From assembly GCF_000244755.1 (NCBI RefSeq), contig NZ_AHOO02000011.1:214001-278000 (forward strand): 64,000 bases of DNA, in the 5' to 3' direction. The position numbers and the translations under genes were made by a program. How positions within the stretch are numbered: the first letter of the stretch is position 1; every line of letters starts with the position of its first letter. This document shows, piece by piece, positions 38,787 through 48,904 of this stretch. The stretch comes from Leptospira licerasiae serovar Varillal str. VAR 010 (GTDB lineage Bacteria > Spirochaetota > Leptospiria > Leptospirales > Leptospiraceae). Below the pieces are notes generated by a model. The model was given only the letters and a program-made list of their open reading frames with translations, ran no database searches and was not told where the DNA came from.

Positions 38787-39857
38787 CTACGCCGTCGCGG
38801 CCCTCTTCTTATAGATAGCATAGCCGATTGCGGCAAGTCCTAATATCAACCAAATATACCAGAACTTCACGAGAAGAATGGTAACTGCAGTAATCAAGAA
38901 TGCCACAACAGCGAACACTAAAGAAAGCGCTGTTTTCCCCAATTCTCCCACCAGAGGAACAAAACTTAAAAGAGAAAGTAATGGTCCCGCGAGAAGATTA
39001 AAACTCACCCACATGGCAATAAAACAACCGAGCCTCATCAGCCATTTTGTTGTATTATCGTCACTTTGGATATCTTTCATTGTCGTCTGGATATCACCCA
39101 CCGAGGCGTTCAAAAATTTATTACCTTCTTCACTCGTGAATTCGCCGATCGAACTTCCGTTTACCGATCCCACGAAAGTCATACTTTCTTCAGGAATAGG
39201 GACAAGAGATACACTGACCCTTTCACAACCTTCGGTCTGGTCGCTCGCGCATTTTTGAGATAAGTAGATATAATCTCCTTCGGCGATTCCTTTAGACAAG
39301 TCTGCCGATCCTGGACTCACTGAAGGAACAGCGGAAGTCAGATCCACTTTACCCAAGTTCACACTGTATGTTTTACCTTCGTCGGTTTTCACTTTCGCAT
39401 CGGAAGCAACGGAACTTTTCTCATCCACGGTTGCTTTGTAGAAAGGTTTAGACTTACAAGCCGGATCCTTGAAATTTTTAGGATTTTTAGGGGAAGATAT
39501 CCAATCCAATTCACAATCATAGACTGTTTTTTTGGTTTTAGAATCTTCTTTGCTGGTTTCATTCCAAGCATATACTTCGGAAGATTGAGAATAGGAAATA
39601 TATTTTCCAGGTTTTACGAATTCGCCGCTTAATGTATCAGCGCTCAATTTACCCGTAACGTATGACGCAATCCCGGGTTTTGCCTGGGAAGCAGGTAATG
39701 CACCTTTGAGAGCAGCACTTGCTTGTTCGCAAGTTTCCACTTTAAATATCAAAAATAAGGAAAGTGGGAATAGCACTACCCCTGTGAGCATTCCTTTGAA
39801 AGAATTACCTATCGATCCGAATATACTCGAACTTTCCCCTGATTCTTCAAACGCCAT
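38787..39857 (-). CDS. TMEM43-like membrane protein
   Basis: 356 residues. N-terminal segment SGESSSIFGSIGNSFKGMLTGVVLFPLSLFLIF is characteristic of the TMEM43/LUMA family, followed by a large extracytoplasmic domain (about 45-265, including YSQSSEVYAWNE) and a C-terminal membrane bundle of three or four helices (MRLGCFIAMWVSFNLLAGPLLSLLSFVPLVG; ALSLVFAVVAFLITAVTILLVKFWYIWLILGLA). Eukaryotic TMEM43 is an inner nuclear membrane protein; the bacterial role is unknown. Single gene with its own terminator. Confidence 0.78.
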   Translation of the reverse strand: MAFEESGESSSIFGSIGNSFKGMLTGVVLFPLSLFLIFKVETCEQASAALKGALPASQAKPGIASYVTGKLSADTLSGEFVKPGKYISYSQSSEVYAWNETSKEDSKTKKTVYDCELDWISSPKNPKNFKDPACKSKPFYKATVDEKSSVASDAKVKTDEGKTYSVNLGKVDLTSAVPSVSPGSADLSKGIAEGDYIYLSQKCASDQTEGCERVSVSLVPIPEESMTFVGSVNGSSIGEFTSEEGNKFLNASVGDIQTTMKDIQSDDNTTKWLMRLGCFIAMWVSFNLLAGPLLSLLSFVPLVGELGKTALSLVFAVVAFLITAVTILLVKFWYIWLILGLAAIGYAIYKKRAATA

Positions 39858-40257
39858 GTAAAAACCTCCCGATTGGCCTTAAAAAAGACGAAAAGGCATT
39901 TTACATTCCACACAATTCGATAGGCAATATCTTTTTTCCAAATGAAAAAGAGAGAAGTTCTTCTCCAAACGTACGTTTTAAGAAAATTAGGGCGGTAAAA
40001 TCACGCAGAGGCGCAAAGACGCGGAGGGAATATTGTGATATTGGAAATTGCTACAAAAATTCTCTGCGGCTTCGCGACTCTGCGTGCAAAACTTGCAGCC
40101 CGCGGCAAGGATACGAAGGGCGCTAGTCCGGCTTGCCGGATGAGCGCGTATGCGCGAACCCGCAGTAGCCTGGTCTGAGCAAAGCGAAGAGCCGCCCAAA
40201 CCTTTTAGGTATATTCTAATTTTTGAATATTCTAAAAGTTTTTGTGAAAACCCAAAC
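39858..40257. repeat. Composite palindromic repeat, copy 3
   Basis: Inverted arms at about 40002-40030 (CACGCAGAGGCGC...) and 40060-40086 (...CGACTCTGCGTG) are followed by the module GCGCTAGTCCGGCTTGCCGGATGAGCGCG and a GC-rich tail ending AGAGCCGCCC (40098-40196). Order and direction match the copy at 3166-3354. The left part (39858-40000) carries the promoter region of the TMEM43-like gene; no gene is seen. Confidence 0.75.
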
Positions 40258-41010
40258 TCAGAAAAGTTCCAGCCAAGCTTTGCGGATATCCGCCTTTTCC
40301 ATGAAGTAGGTCCCTATAAGTGCAGCGTCCACATGCGAGCGGAACTCATCTAAGTCTGACTTACTTTTGACCCCGGACTCTCCCACCTTCACTATATTGG
40401 GAGAAAGTTTAGAGGCAACCTTAGGGACCAAATCTTGGTGAATGGAAAAATCGTCCAGATCGCGAGTGTTAATCCCGACTATGTTGGCGCCGGCCTTGGT
40501 CGCAATAACCGCTTCTTCTTCCGTATGGATCTCAGTGAGAACGTCCATATTATACTTTTTGGCTTCTTTGATAAGTTCGGTGAGTTTTTCAGGTGTTAGA
40601 ATACGAACGATGAGCAGAATTGCAGCCGCTCCGAATTCTCGAGCTTCCGACACTTGCTTTGCATCCAGTATAAAATCTTTTCTTAATATAGGTATGTTGA
40701 CCTGAGAAGAAACGTTTTTGAGGTCTTGTAGGGAACCGCCGAAGAATTTTTTATCTGTGAGAACAGAGATCGCAGTTGCACCGCATTCCGAGTAAGTTTT
40801 TGCGATGGAGACCGCATCGTATTCTTGCCGGATAATCCCGGAAGAAGGACTCATTTTTTTACATTCTGAGATGATCGAAAATTTGCGGGAACGAAGAGAT
40901 TGCCACAAACCTACTCCGGAATAGGGAGCAGGTTTATATTCGGGAATGGTTTCGATTTCCCTCTTTTTTTCTTCTACGATTTCTTGGAGAACCCGATGTA
41001 ATGCCATCAT
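40258..41010 (-). CDS. trpC: Indole-3-glycerol phosphate synthase
   Basis: 250 residues, normal for a monofunctional TrpC. TIM-barrel signatures: [14 protein letters not shown] (about 44-57, catalytic Lys), [12 protein letters not shown] (Lys), [11 protein letters not shown] (Glu), and [10 protein letters not shown] followed by VGESGVKS near the end. It closes the indole ring in tryptophan synthesis. No other trp gene is nearby; instead it follows a STAS-domain gene by 3 bases. Confidence 0.96.
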   Translation of the reverse strand: MMALHRVLQEIVEEKKREIETIPEYKPAPYSGVGLWQSLRSRKFSIISECKKMSPSSGIIRQEYDAVSIAKTYSECGATAISVLTDKKFFGGSLQDLKNVSSQVNIPILRKDFILDAKQVSEAREFGAAAILLIVRILTPEKLTELIKEAKKYNMDVLTEIHTEEEAVIATKAGANIVGINTRDLDDFSIHQDLVPKVASKLSPNIVKVGESGVKSKSDLDEFRSHVDAALIGTYFMEKADIRKAWLELF

Positions 41011-41013
41011 CGG

Positions 41014-41352
41014 TTAAGCACGAAAAGTTCGGAGCGCCTCGTCTTCCGTTTCTCTGATATCAAAGAGAGAGGTTAGTTCGATCACGTCGAAAATTCTTTT
41101 GACCGCTGGTTTGATCCCGCAGATCTTGAGGCCGCCTTCTTTTGCGTTCAATTTTCTGAGTGTGGAAATACAAGCTCTGAATCCGGATGAAGACATGTAG
41201 TCCACGTCCTGCATGTTCAGAATAACCCTGGTATGTCCTTGGTTATCGATTAGATCGTTCAGATTTTCTTCCACCTCGTTTGCGATAGAAACGTCCAAAC
41301 GTCCCTTGAGGTAAACTATGAGAACTCCGTCCTGTACCTTGTGATCGAGCAA
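41014..41352 (-). CDS. STAS-domain protein (anti-sigma factor antagonist type)
   Basis: 112 residues. STAS fold: VLIVYLKGRLDVSIANEVEENL, then VILNMQDVDYMSSSGFRACIST with the phosphorylatable Ser at 54-56, and GLKICGIKPAVKRIFDVIEL. These proteins are switched by serine kinases and bind anti-sigma factors. No kinase or sigma gene is beside it. TTG start at 41352 is backed by AGG with a 5-base spacer. Coupled to trpC (3-base gap). Confidence 0.9.
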   Translation of the reverse strand: MLDHKVQDGVLIVYLKGRLDVSIANEVEENLNDLIDNQGHTRVILNMQDVDYMSSSGFRACISTLRKLNAKEGGLKICGIKPAVKRIFDVIELTSLFDIRETEDEALRTFRA

Positions 41353-41426
41353 AGGAACCTACCCTTAGCGATAATTTAGAGACAATTCTCGATGCAAAAA
41401 ATAGCCTGTCAACCAAGTTCCCCAAG

Positions 41427-42776
41427 ATGAAGAATTTTCCTACCTCCTTATTAGGCCAAAGAGTCCTGGTTCTCGGCGGGGGAGTTTCCGGCATGGCGGC
41501 TCTCCGACTCTTGAAAGAGAGACAGGCAAATGCTGTTCTCTGTAATTCGCAACCCTTACCAGATTCGAATGTAACTTTCGTTGGCGAAGATGTAATTCTA
41601 ACGGACCTTCTTCCAATCGCACTCATCGTAAAAAGTCCGGGTATTTCTCCTTCCCATCAGGTAATTTCCCAGGCTCACTCTCTTGCGGTCCCGGTAGTTT
41701 CCGAAGTAGAATTAGCGAGAGCGTTCTATTCCGGAAAATTGATCGGAGTCACAGGCACGGACGGAAAATCCACCACCACTTCTCTCACCGCTCATTTGGT
41801 TTCCACCGATTTTCCGGGAACTACCGCGGGAGGAAATATCGGTTTGGCATTCAGCGATTTTTGTCTAAAACCGGTTCCAGTTTCCGTGTTGGAACTTTCC
41901 AGCTATCAGTTGGAAGATTCAGGCCCTTTAGAACTTAACGTATCTGTAATATTAAATCTTGCCTCGGATCATTTAGAAAGGCATAAAAATTTGGAAAATT
42001 ATTTTGCCGCCAAGGCTCGCATCGTGGATCATTCTAATCCTCGCCATACTCTTGTGACCAGCTCCAAACTTTTTAAGGAAAGGATCCAAGGACTCGGGTG
42101 GTCCTGCAAAATATTAGTCTTCGGTAGAGAAGAAGGAACCGACGCAGTCATTTCCGAAGAAGAAAGAACAATCAAAACCGGCAAAGAGATTTATGATGCT
42201 AAAAACTTCCCTCTTCCCGGAGGTCATAACTTGGATAACCTGGCGGCTTCCATTTTAGCTGCGGAAGCGATCGGTGCAAAACCGGAACATATCCAAAATT
42301 TGATCGGGACTTTTAAAGGACTTCCTCATCGATTCCAGTATGTCGGCAAAGCTGCGGGCATTTCTTTTATCAATGATTCCAAATCCACAAATCTTCATAG
42401 TATGCTTGCGGGTTTAAACACTTGGAAGGACAAAAAAGGAACTTTCCTGATCTTGGGAGGAAGACCAAAAGTGGAACCTTTGGAACCTTTAAAGGAGTTT
42501 TTGTCCTCCGGTATCGGTTGGGTTTTATTGATTGGGGAAGCAAGGGAAACCTGGGCTCCTGTGATCTCTCCCATTTTAGGCACTCATTTGATCTTAGCGG
42601 GAGATTTAGAAGAAGGTTTTTCCCAGATTAAAACCGCAGTGCGTTCCGGGAGAGCAAGAGTCACGTCGGTAGTATTTTCGCCTGCTTGCGCAAGTTTCGA
42701 TCTATATAAGAACTTCGAGGAAAGAGGAGAACATTTTATGAAGTTGGTCTCCGATTGGACCAAAGAAGAGCCTTAG
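41427..42776 (+). CDS. murD: UDP-N-acetylmuramoylalanine--D-glutamate ligase
   Basis: 449 residues. N-terminal Rossmann domain (RVLVLGGGVSGMAALRLL), central ATPase with IGVTGTDGKSTTTSL (P-loop; the usual Asn is Asp here), substrate-binding stretches SYQLED and NLASDHLERHKN, and FINDSKSTN and DKKGTFLILGG in the C-terminal domain. Adds D-Glu to UDP-MurNAc-L-Ala in the cytoplasm. Divergent from the STAS gene; its stop is 2 bases from the end of the convergent HD-GYP gene. Confidence 0.95.
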   Translation: MKNFPTSLLGQRVLVLGGGVSGMAALRLLKERQANAVLCNSQPLPDSNVTFVGEDVILTDLLPIALIVKSPGISPSHQVISQAHSLAVPVVSEVELARAFYSGKLIGVTGTDGKSTTTSLTAHLVSTDFPGTTAGGNIGLAFSDFCLKPVPVSVLELSSYQLEDSGPLELNVSVILNLASDHLERHKNLENYFAAKARIVDHSNPRHTLVTSSKLFKERIQGLGWSCKILVFGREEGTDAVISEEERTIKTGKEIYDAKNFPLPGGHNLDNLAASILAAEAIGAKPEHIQNLIGTFKGLPHRFQYVGKAAGISFINDSKSTNLHSMLAGLNTWKDKKGTFLILGGRPKVEPLEPLKEFLSSGIGWVLLIGEARETWAPVISPILGTHLILAGDLEEGFSQIKTAVRSGRARVTSVVFSPACASFDLYKNFEERGEHFMKLVSDWTKEEP

Positions 42777-42778
42777 AT

Positions 42779-44761
42779 TTATTTAATATGCCCTTGGTGG
42801 TTTAATTTTTCCCAGACCTTGGACTCTACGAATACTTTTAATAGATCTCCGTCCAAATGATTTTCTTTGGCTTCCATTTCTAAAATATCCAAGGCTCTGT
42901 CTACCGGGACCGCTTTCTTATAAGGTCTATCCTGATCCGTTAATGCGTCGAATATGTCGGAGATTGTCATGATCCTAGACTGGATCGGGATATCTTCTCC
43001 CGAAAGTCCTCTTGGATAACCCGTTCCATTTAATTTCTCATGGTGTGCATGTGCGATGGTCGGCACCATTTTGAGATCGTTGGTCCAAGGGATCTTACTC
43101 AAAAATTGGAATGTATGCTCCACATGGGATTCTATCTCTTTTCTTTCGTCAAAATCCAAAGAGCCCTTTTTGATGGTCAGAAATCCGAACTCATAAGGAG
43201 AGATGAGTTCTAAATTTTCTCCCTCGGTCGTGATGTATTGCATCTTGGCGATCTCTTCCAAGAACTGGGAATTTGCCTCTTCTAATATAGAAGGTTCGTT
43301 ACTCTGACTGATGATCTGGAACATGGAGCTGAGTCTTTTACATTCTTCATTAAATTCGAATTCAATCGCCTTTTCGTAATCGGAATATCCGGTATGTCCG
43401 TGTTTTTTTAAATATTCTACTTTTCTTAAGTTCAATTTGGATTCGAAATCTTTCTTTAGATATCGGAATCTCCAATCGATGAGACTGATCTCCAGATCTT
43501 CCAGTTTTTTGGCTTTTACCAAAACTTTTTCTCTCACTCCTACTTTTCCAAAATCGTGAAGTAGAGAAGCATATCTGATTTCTTTAAGTTGTTCCTTAGA
43601 AAATTTTGTGTCCTTGTATTTTCCGAAGCTCACTCGATCTAAGGTCTCAGCAAGTCCGACGGTTAATACAGCAACACGGAATGAATGACCGCTTGTAGTC
43701 GGATCCCTGGCTTCGATCGCATTTACTGACGCGGTAACAAATCCTTCGAATAATGTTTCGATCTCTCTCAGAAGATAATTATTCTGAATGGCTACCGCCG
43801 CTTGGCCTGCAACTCCAAGCACCAATTGAGTGGAATAGTCGTCGAAAGGTTGGATTTCATCTCCTTTCATCTGTTCCACGGTCAGTTTCTGGCTAAAGTT
43901 CCTTTTGCGGTTGATAAGTTGAAGAACTCCTACCACATCTCCCCTATGCCCCTTCATAGGAACGACCAGCATGGATTTTGTATGATAATTCGATAATATA
44001 TCGAAATTGCTATTGAAGGAGAATTTAGCATCCTCAGGTAGATCGTACACGTCTTGGATGTTCAAAACTTTGCCCGTTTCCGCGACGTAGCCTGCAATGC
44101 TGGATTTATTGATTGGAAGAATAAACTCTTCCGTATCTATACTGAGTGCGGAAATTTTAAAACGCAAGTTTCGGATGAATCCGATATCATCCTGTTCTAC
44201 CAGATATAAGGAACCGGAGTCTGCATTACTGATCTCTCTTGCACTGTATAAGATCTCTCTTAAAAGTTTATCGAAGTCTTTTTCGTTCGCGAGGCTAATA
44301 CCGATCCTCGTAAGTCGGTTGATCTCGTACTTTGCAGTATTGATCTTATGTAATAGATCAAACTGGTCCGTGATCATATGCAGGTGTAAAAATGCGTTTG
44401 CGAATGTTTTAGAAAGATGAAGGTCGGAAGTGATCTCCGGCAATATTCCGAAGATCAGATCGTCTTCGATCTCGGTATTTTTATAACCTTCGTAACCAAG
44501 ATCGGCATTCAAAATGAACCTTGCCAAGATCAGAGGATTATTTTTGAGCTGCTCTCTAATCTTAGTATGTTCGGATTCTAATGTTTTGTCGGAGATATAA
44601 AATAAAATATCTACGAATTGAGGGGTATCTCTGATCTCCGCGGATTCGAAAAAGTCCTTTAGATCGATCAGCTCTGCATGGATCTTAGTACGGAGTATAG
44701 AAATCCTTCCGGCAAGAGTAGCGGAATCCGTTACGATGTATTGCTTAAACTTGGATTCCAT
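42779..44761 (-). CDS. GAF/HD-GYP protein with insertion in the HD-GYP domain
   Basis: 660 residues. GAF domain at about 140-330 ([28 protein letters not shown]). HD-GYP domain: His402-Asp403 in [10 protein letters not shown] and the later motif [39 protein letters not shown] (about 570-610). These two halves are usually some 60 residues apart; here about 165 separate them, so roughly 100 residues (about 420-525) are inserted. HD-GYP enzymes hydrolyse cyclic di-GMP. Cytoplasmic, no membrane helix. Metal ligands are kept, so activity is possible. Confidence 0.88.
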   Translation of the reverse strand: MESKFKQYIVTDSATLAGRISILRTKIHAELIDLKDFFESAEIRDTPQFVDILFYISDKTLESEHTKIREQLKNNPLILARFILNADLGYEGYKNTEIEDDLIFGILPEITSDLHLSKTFANAFLHLHMITDQFDLLHKINTAKYEINRLTRIGISLANEKDFDKLLREILYSAREISNADSGSLYLVEQDDIGFIRNLRFKISALSIDTEEFILPINKSSIAGYVAETGKVLNIQDVYDLPEDAKFSFNSNFDILSNYHTKSMLVVPMKGHRGDVVGVLQLINRKRNFSQKLTVEQMKGDEIQPFDDYSTQLVLGVAGQAAVAIQNNYLLREIETLFEGFVTASVNAIEARDPTTSGHSFRVAVLTVGLAETLDRVSFGKYKDTKFSKEQLKEIRYASLLHDFGKVGVREKVLVKAKKLEDLEISLIDWRFRYLKKDFESKLNLRKVEYLKKHGHTGYSDYEKAIEFEFNEECKRLSSMFQIISQSNEPSILEEANSQFLEEIAKMQYITTEGENLELISPYEFGFLTIKKGSLDFDERKEIESHVEHTFQFLSKIPWTNDLKMVPTIAHAHHEKLNGTGYPRGLSGEDIPIQSRIMTISDIFDALTDQDRPYKKAVPVDRALDILEMEAKENHLDGDLLKVFVESKVWEKLNHQGHIK

Positions 44762-44860
44762 CCCGATTAACCCATCCTAAGCACCTTTTAAAATCATGGA
44801 AAGGAGTTTTTTTCAAGTTTTGACCTTGGATATTACTTCGAAAAACGCCGATAGATCGGT

Positions 44861-47317
44861 TTAGTTTTTCTTCCTTTCCGAATATACTTTATCTTTAATG
44901 ATCCTTCCCCAATCCTTTACGAATTTTTGAGAATGTTCGTAACCTATCTCGTACAATCTTTTGTATTCGTCCCAATCGAACGTGGAAAAATCCCTTACGG
45001 GTAATTCCACGAAAATATCCGAAGTTTCTTTCGTTTTAAGAAGATTGTTCCGGCTGGATAATAACATGGATCTCATAAATAGCTCGCCGATATGAGGGAA
45101 AGAATATCTATCTTCCTTTTTCATAAATTGATTTCCCAAAAGTTTTAAGGCGGAAGGTCCTTCTCCCGGAAATCTGGACTCCACTAATAGTCCGTAGGTT
45201 TGGTCCTTATTCGGTTGAGACCCTGCTCCCAAGTCTACGGAGATCAATACATCAGCGCCCTTTCTTCTCACTAAAGAACCCGGAAGATTGTCCCAAAGTC
45301 CGCCATCCACATACAATGCGCCGTCGCTATAGAAAGGAGGAAATATCCCGGGGATAGAAGTGCTCGCCCGAATCGCCTTCCATACTTCTCCTTGTTCGAA
45401 TACTTTCGGCTTAGAGTTCGTAAGGTCGCATGCCACCGCTAAAAAAGGGATCCATAATGTTTCTATTTTTCTATTTCCGAAAAATTCTTTGATCGCTTTG
45501 GAATATTTCGTACCTTTCAAAATGGAAACGAAAGGAAGAGTATAATCTCTAGTAAGTTTCGCTTCTATCCAGACTTCCTTTATGAGTCGAAGAGATTCGT
45601 CGAATCCGTAACCCATAGCAAATAATCCAGCCATAATGGAACCTGCACTCGTTCCTCCGATCAGATCTATCGGAATACCTGCTTCACTCAAGGATCTAAG
45701 CAATCCCAAATGCGCAAAACCTTTAGCGCCTCCGCCGGAAAGTGCGATCCCTACAGATCTACTTTCCAATCTTCTTGCAATACGATCGAATTCACCTTCT
45801 CGATTCTTTCGCAAGATAAGTTTTTGGCCGGGCAATTCATGAAGAACATTCTCTAATTCTTCCCAACGAGTATAAGAATCCTCCAAATAGATCACGGATT
45901 CTTTCATGGTTTCGCCGAGACTCCCTCCTTGGATCAAGTTCCAAGAATAAGAATTTTCTAATATTGGGCGTCCTGTCTCGGCAAGAAGAAGGACTCGATC
46001 CGCCTGCCTAAGACTTGTCTCCGCCCAAATAGGATCTCCCGTCGGCTCCACTTCGAACACTACGTTGTCGTATTCTTTTTCCAGCCCTCCAAACCAGGAC
46101 AAAAGATCGGGTATCCCGAACCGTATTCCGTTTTTATGATATATTTTCTTCTCTTTTAGAAATTTGGAAAGTTTCCCCTCGTTTACGGACAAAGTAGAAC
46201 CGAAGGACTTTAAGGATTTAGAAAGTTCTATCGAAAAATCCTTTAGGGGAAAACCTTCCGTTACCGGGACTAATGCTATCGTATGTACTTTCCGTCCGAA
46301 TCGCGAGGATTCCTTATTTTTTTCCCCCAACCTTCTGGCGATGGTTTCGGTCACATGGAATAATGCCTCGGGCGACTCGGAGATAAATTTTCTGAAACCA
46401 TTTCTGGAAATTTGGATCACTTGAGAAGATCGGACCGCATACACCGAAGCGGAACGGGGCTCCCCGGTTAATAAGGACATTTCTCCTATGATATCACCTT
46501 TCGCGAATTCTCCTTCGCCGGTGATATTCCCATGATCATCCGAAACGGTATATCTGAACCTACCCGATAATATTATAAAAAGCGAATTTCCAGGCTCTCC
46601 TTGGAGCATCAATCTTTCGCCGCCTGGAACATACAACCATCTCAAGTATGGAGTCAATTCCCCGATCTTTTTGCGATCTATATGAAAGAGTAATTCTAGA
46701 TTTGAAATGAATCCTAAAAGCTCCTTTTGACTGGGTTCATAGGAAGCCATTCTAAAAAATCTTTTAGTCTCTAATCTTTCCTTCCAACGTACGGAAGTTT
46801 CAGGATGTTCAGTCTCCCATTTATGCCAATTTTTAGAACTGATCCTTAGGAGTTTACAGTCCGTTTCCGTCCTGACTCCGAACTTTCCCTCTTTCCATCG
46901 ATAGAATCCTGCCTCTCCAAAATGAGAACCCACCCCTAAGCTGCGGATCAGTAGCTCCTCGCCGGAAGAGGCTTTTGTGAATTCCTCGCATTTTCCTTCT
47001 AATAGAAAATAAAACCATTCGGAAGATTTTTCCGGAGATATCAGAACAGTGCCTGAATTTACGGATCTATATTCGAAAAGTTTGGTAAATGACTCGGTTT
47101 CTTCCTGGCTCCAATCTCTGAACATCTCTCGATTGGACAAAAGTATAAACCCGAACCATCCGTCTCTTTCTTGGGCAGCGTTTTTAGTTCCGGTCTTTTT
47201 CTTTTTTTCTCTCACAACTTTAGTCTCTGGTATAGCGTTATAGATCAGACTCGAAAAAAGTATAAGTATTACAATCCGAAATATTGTCGTTTTAATTATC
47301 GGGCGGTCCTCCCGCAA
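44861..47317 (-). CDS. Patatin-like phospholipase with two cyclic-nucleotide-binding-like domains (NTE type)
   Basis: About 818 residues. Two cyclic-nucleotide-binding-like domains: residues 70-165 (weak) and 210-310, the latter with GEMSLLTGEPRSASVYA, the phosphate-binding cassette. The patatin domain has the oxyanion loop GGGAKG (528-533), nucleophile Ser557 in GGTSAGS and Asp in DGGLWDNLP. Neuropathy-target-esterase-like lysophospholipase, probably activity-tuned by cAMP. A hydrophobic N-terminal segment (IVILILFSSLIYNA) may anchor it. The start is uncertain: the TTG at 47317 lies inside a repeat, with GTG 47215 as an alternative. Confidence 0.88.
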   Translation of the reverse strand: MREDRPIIKTTIFRIVILILFSSLIYNAIPETKVVREKKKKTGTKNAAQERDGWFGFILLSNREMFRDWSQEETESFTKLFEYRSVNSGTVLISPEKSSEWFYFLLEGKCEEFTKASSGEELLIRSLGVGSHFGEAGFYRWKEGKFGVRTETDCKLLRISSKNWHKWETEHPETSVRWKERLETKRFFRMASYEPSQKELLGFISNLELLFHIDRKKIGELTPYLRWLYVPGGERLMLQGEPGNSLFIILSGRFRYTVSDDHGNITGEGEFAKGDIIGEMSLLTGEPRSASVYAVRSSQVIQISRNGFRKFISESPEALFHVTETIARRLGEKNKESSRFGRKVHTIALVPVTEGFPLKDFSIELSKSLKSFGSTLSVNEGKLSKFLKEKKIYHKNGIRFGIPDLLSWFGGLEKEYDNVVFEVEPTGDPIWAETSLRQADRVLLLAETGRPILENSYSWNLIQGGSLGETMKESVIYLEDSYTRWEELENVLHELPGQKLILRKNREGEFDRIARRLESRSVGIALSGGGAKGFAHLGLLRSLSEAGIPIDLIGGTSAGSIMAGLFAMGYGFDESLRLIKEVWIEAKLTRDYTLPFVSILKGTKYSKAIKEFFGNRKIETLWIPFLAVACDLTNSKPKVFEQGEVWKAIRASTSIPGIFPPFYSDGALYVDGGLWDNLPGSLVRRKGADVLISVDLGAGSQPNKDQTYGLLVESRFPGEGPSALKLLGNQFMKKEDRYSFPHIGELFMRSMLLSSRNNLLKTKETSDIFVELPVRDFSTFDWDEYKRLYEIGYEHSQKFVKDWGRIIKDKVYSERKKN

Positions 47318-47408
47318 GCGGGAGTCGCGCTGCTCCGGGTTCGCTCGCGCTCATCCGGGCAAAGCCCGGACTAAAGCCCTTCACATCGCTACCGCGGGAC
47401 TTCTCACG
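47303..47408. repeat. Palindromic repeat, inverted copy upstream of the patatin gene
   Basis: Read on the minus strand it shows GTAGCGATGTGAAGGGC, TAGTCCGGGCTTTGCCCGGATGAGCGCG, AGCAGCGCGACTCCCGC and GGACCGCCC, matching the second module of the repeats at 3.25 and 40.1 kb in reverse orientation. It lies between flgE and the patatin gene and runs into the presumed patatin start. The CACGCAGAG inverted pair is missing here. Confidence 0.75.
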
Positions 47409-47446
47409 TAAAAAAAGAAAAACGCCCGAAGGATTTCCCACGGGCG
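47409..47446 (-). terminator. Terminator after flgE
   Basis: On the minus strand CGCCCG (47446-47441) and CGGGCG (47428-47423) enclose a 12-base loop and are followed by TTTTTCTTTTTTT. Position 34-71 bases after the flgE stop fits a rho-independent terminator for the flagellar operon. Confidence 0.85.
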
Positions 47447-47479
47447 CAAACAAAATGAATAGGAGATCTAAATTAGCGA

Positions 47480-48874
47480 TTAACGTTTCAGACCCAGGAC
47501 TTCCTGTAACATTTGGTCCGTGGTGGTGATCGTTCTTGAGTTCGCTTGGAAACCTCTTTGAGTTACGATCATATCGGTGAACTGATCGGAAAGATCCACA
47601 TTCGACATTTCTAATAGACCTGCGTTAATCTTTCCTCTACCAGCGATACCTGCTTCTCCGATCATAGGTTCGCCCGAGTTATTGGAAAATGCGAACATAG
47701 TATCTCCCGCCTTATCCAAACCTGCCGGGTTATTGAAAACTGCGGTCGCAATTCTTGCCAATGGTTGTTTGATCCCGTTGGAATAAACTCCGGTAACTGT
47801 TCCTGAATTATCAATGGAGAATGACTCCAGATATCCCATAGTATATCCGTCTTGTTTTACTGCTTTAGTTGTAAAATCGGAAGAGAACTGAGTGATCCCG
47901 TCCACCATTCCAGCCTCGCCCAAGGCAAGATCGAAACTTTGGACTTGAGGATTACCTGGAAGTTTGAAGGAAACCTTTGCACTTAGTTTTCCGGTGTTCA
48001 TAACGTCGGTCCCATCGGAAACATAAACGATCTTTCCGTCAGGAGTGAATCCGAACTCAAGTTCGGTAAGTCCTGGCATTTGAGTGTTTTGCCCGCCGGT
48101 TGCCGCAACATCCACGGAAAGTTGAGTAGAATCAGTCAAAGACGTTCTTGCTTTCCAAGTATTTTCGCGGACTTTGTAGAATTCCATTTTGAATTCTCTC
48201 TCTGCACCTTGGTCGTCAAAAACTTTAATAGTAGTTACATGTCCTCTTCTTGCCTTAGGATCCGGATCGTTGATCATAGCGGTGATCTCTTCCTGAGTTG
48301 CGTCAGGTGGAACTGCTTGCACGGAAGAATTCAAGTTGGATCTGAAATCCACTTTGGAAGTAGCTCTCGCAGGTTCCTTTGAATATACCGGAATGATAAT
48401 ATCTTCGATAGAAGCCGAAGAGTTGATATATTTGTTCCCTTTTTCATCTAAGCGGGAATTCCAACCTTGCACTTTCAATCCATTTGCAGGGTTTACATAA
48501 TAACCGTTCTTATCTAAGTTAAACGCACCCGCTCTGGTGTAGAATTGTTTGTCTCCATCCTTAACGATGAAAAAACCTTCTCCGGAGATCGCAACGTCAG
48601 TGTTCTTACCAGTGGTCTGTAAAGCACCTTGGGTCATGATCTTATCGATCGCAGCGATCAACGCCCCCAAACCTACTTGTTGAGGGTTCACCCCTCCAAT
48701 GTTTTCCTTAGGCTCGGAAGCTCCTCTTAACTCTTGGGATATCATATCTTGGAAAGTGACACGTTCCGTTTTAAAACCGTGGGTGTTCACGTTGGAAATA
48801 TTGTTACCGATTACGTCCATCCTCACTTGGTGGTTTTTTAAACCGGAAACTCCTGAATAAAGGGATCTCATCAT
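47480..48874 (-). CDS. flgE: Flagellar hook protein FlgE
   Basis: 464 residues. N-terminal [35 protein letters not shown] is the flagellar rod/hook signature; the C-terminal coiled coil includes [35 protein letters not shown]. The central part contains the D1/D2 hook domains. The protein forms the hook between motor and filament; in spirochaetes hooks are cross-linked and lie in the periplasm. Last gene of fliK-flgD-flgE, with a terminator downstream. Confidence 0.97.
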   Translation of the reverse strand: MMRSLYSGVSGLKNHQVRMDVIGNNISNVNTHGFKTERVTFQDMISQELRGASEPKENIGGVNPQQVGLGALIAAIDKIMTQGALQTTGKNTDVAISGEGFFIVKDGDKQFYTRAGAFNLDKNGYYVNPANGLKVQGWNSRLDEKGNKYINSSASIEDIIIPVYSKEPARATSKVDFRSNLNSSVQAVPPDATQEEITAMINDPDPKARRGHVTTIKVFDDQGAEREFKMEFYKVRENTWKARTSLTDSTQLSVDVAATGGQNTQMPGLTELEFGFTPDGKIVYVSDGTDVMNTGKLSAKVSFKLPGNPQVQSFDLALGEAGMVDGITQFSSDFTTKAVKQDGYTMGYLESFSIDNSGTVTGVYSNGIKQPLARIATAVFNNPAGLDKAGDTMFAFSNNSGEPMIGEAGIAGRGKINAGLLEMSNVDLSDQFTDMIVTQRGFQANSRTITTTDQMLQEVLGLKR

Positions 48875-48904
48875 GGCGCTTATACCTCGAAATTTTCTAT
48901 TTAA

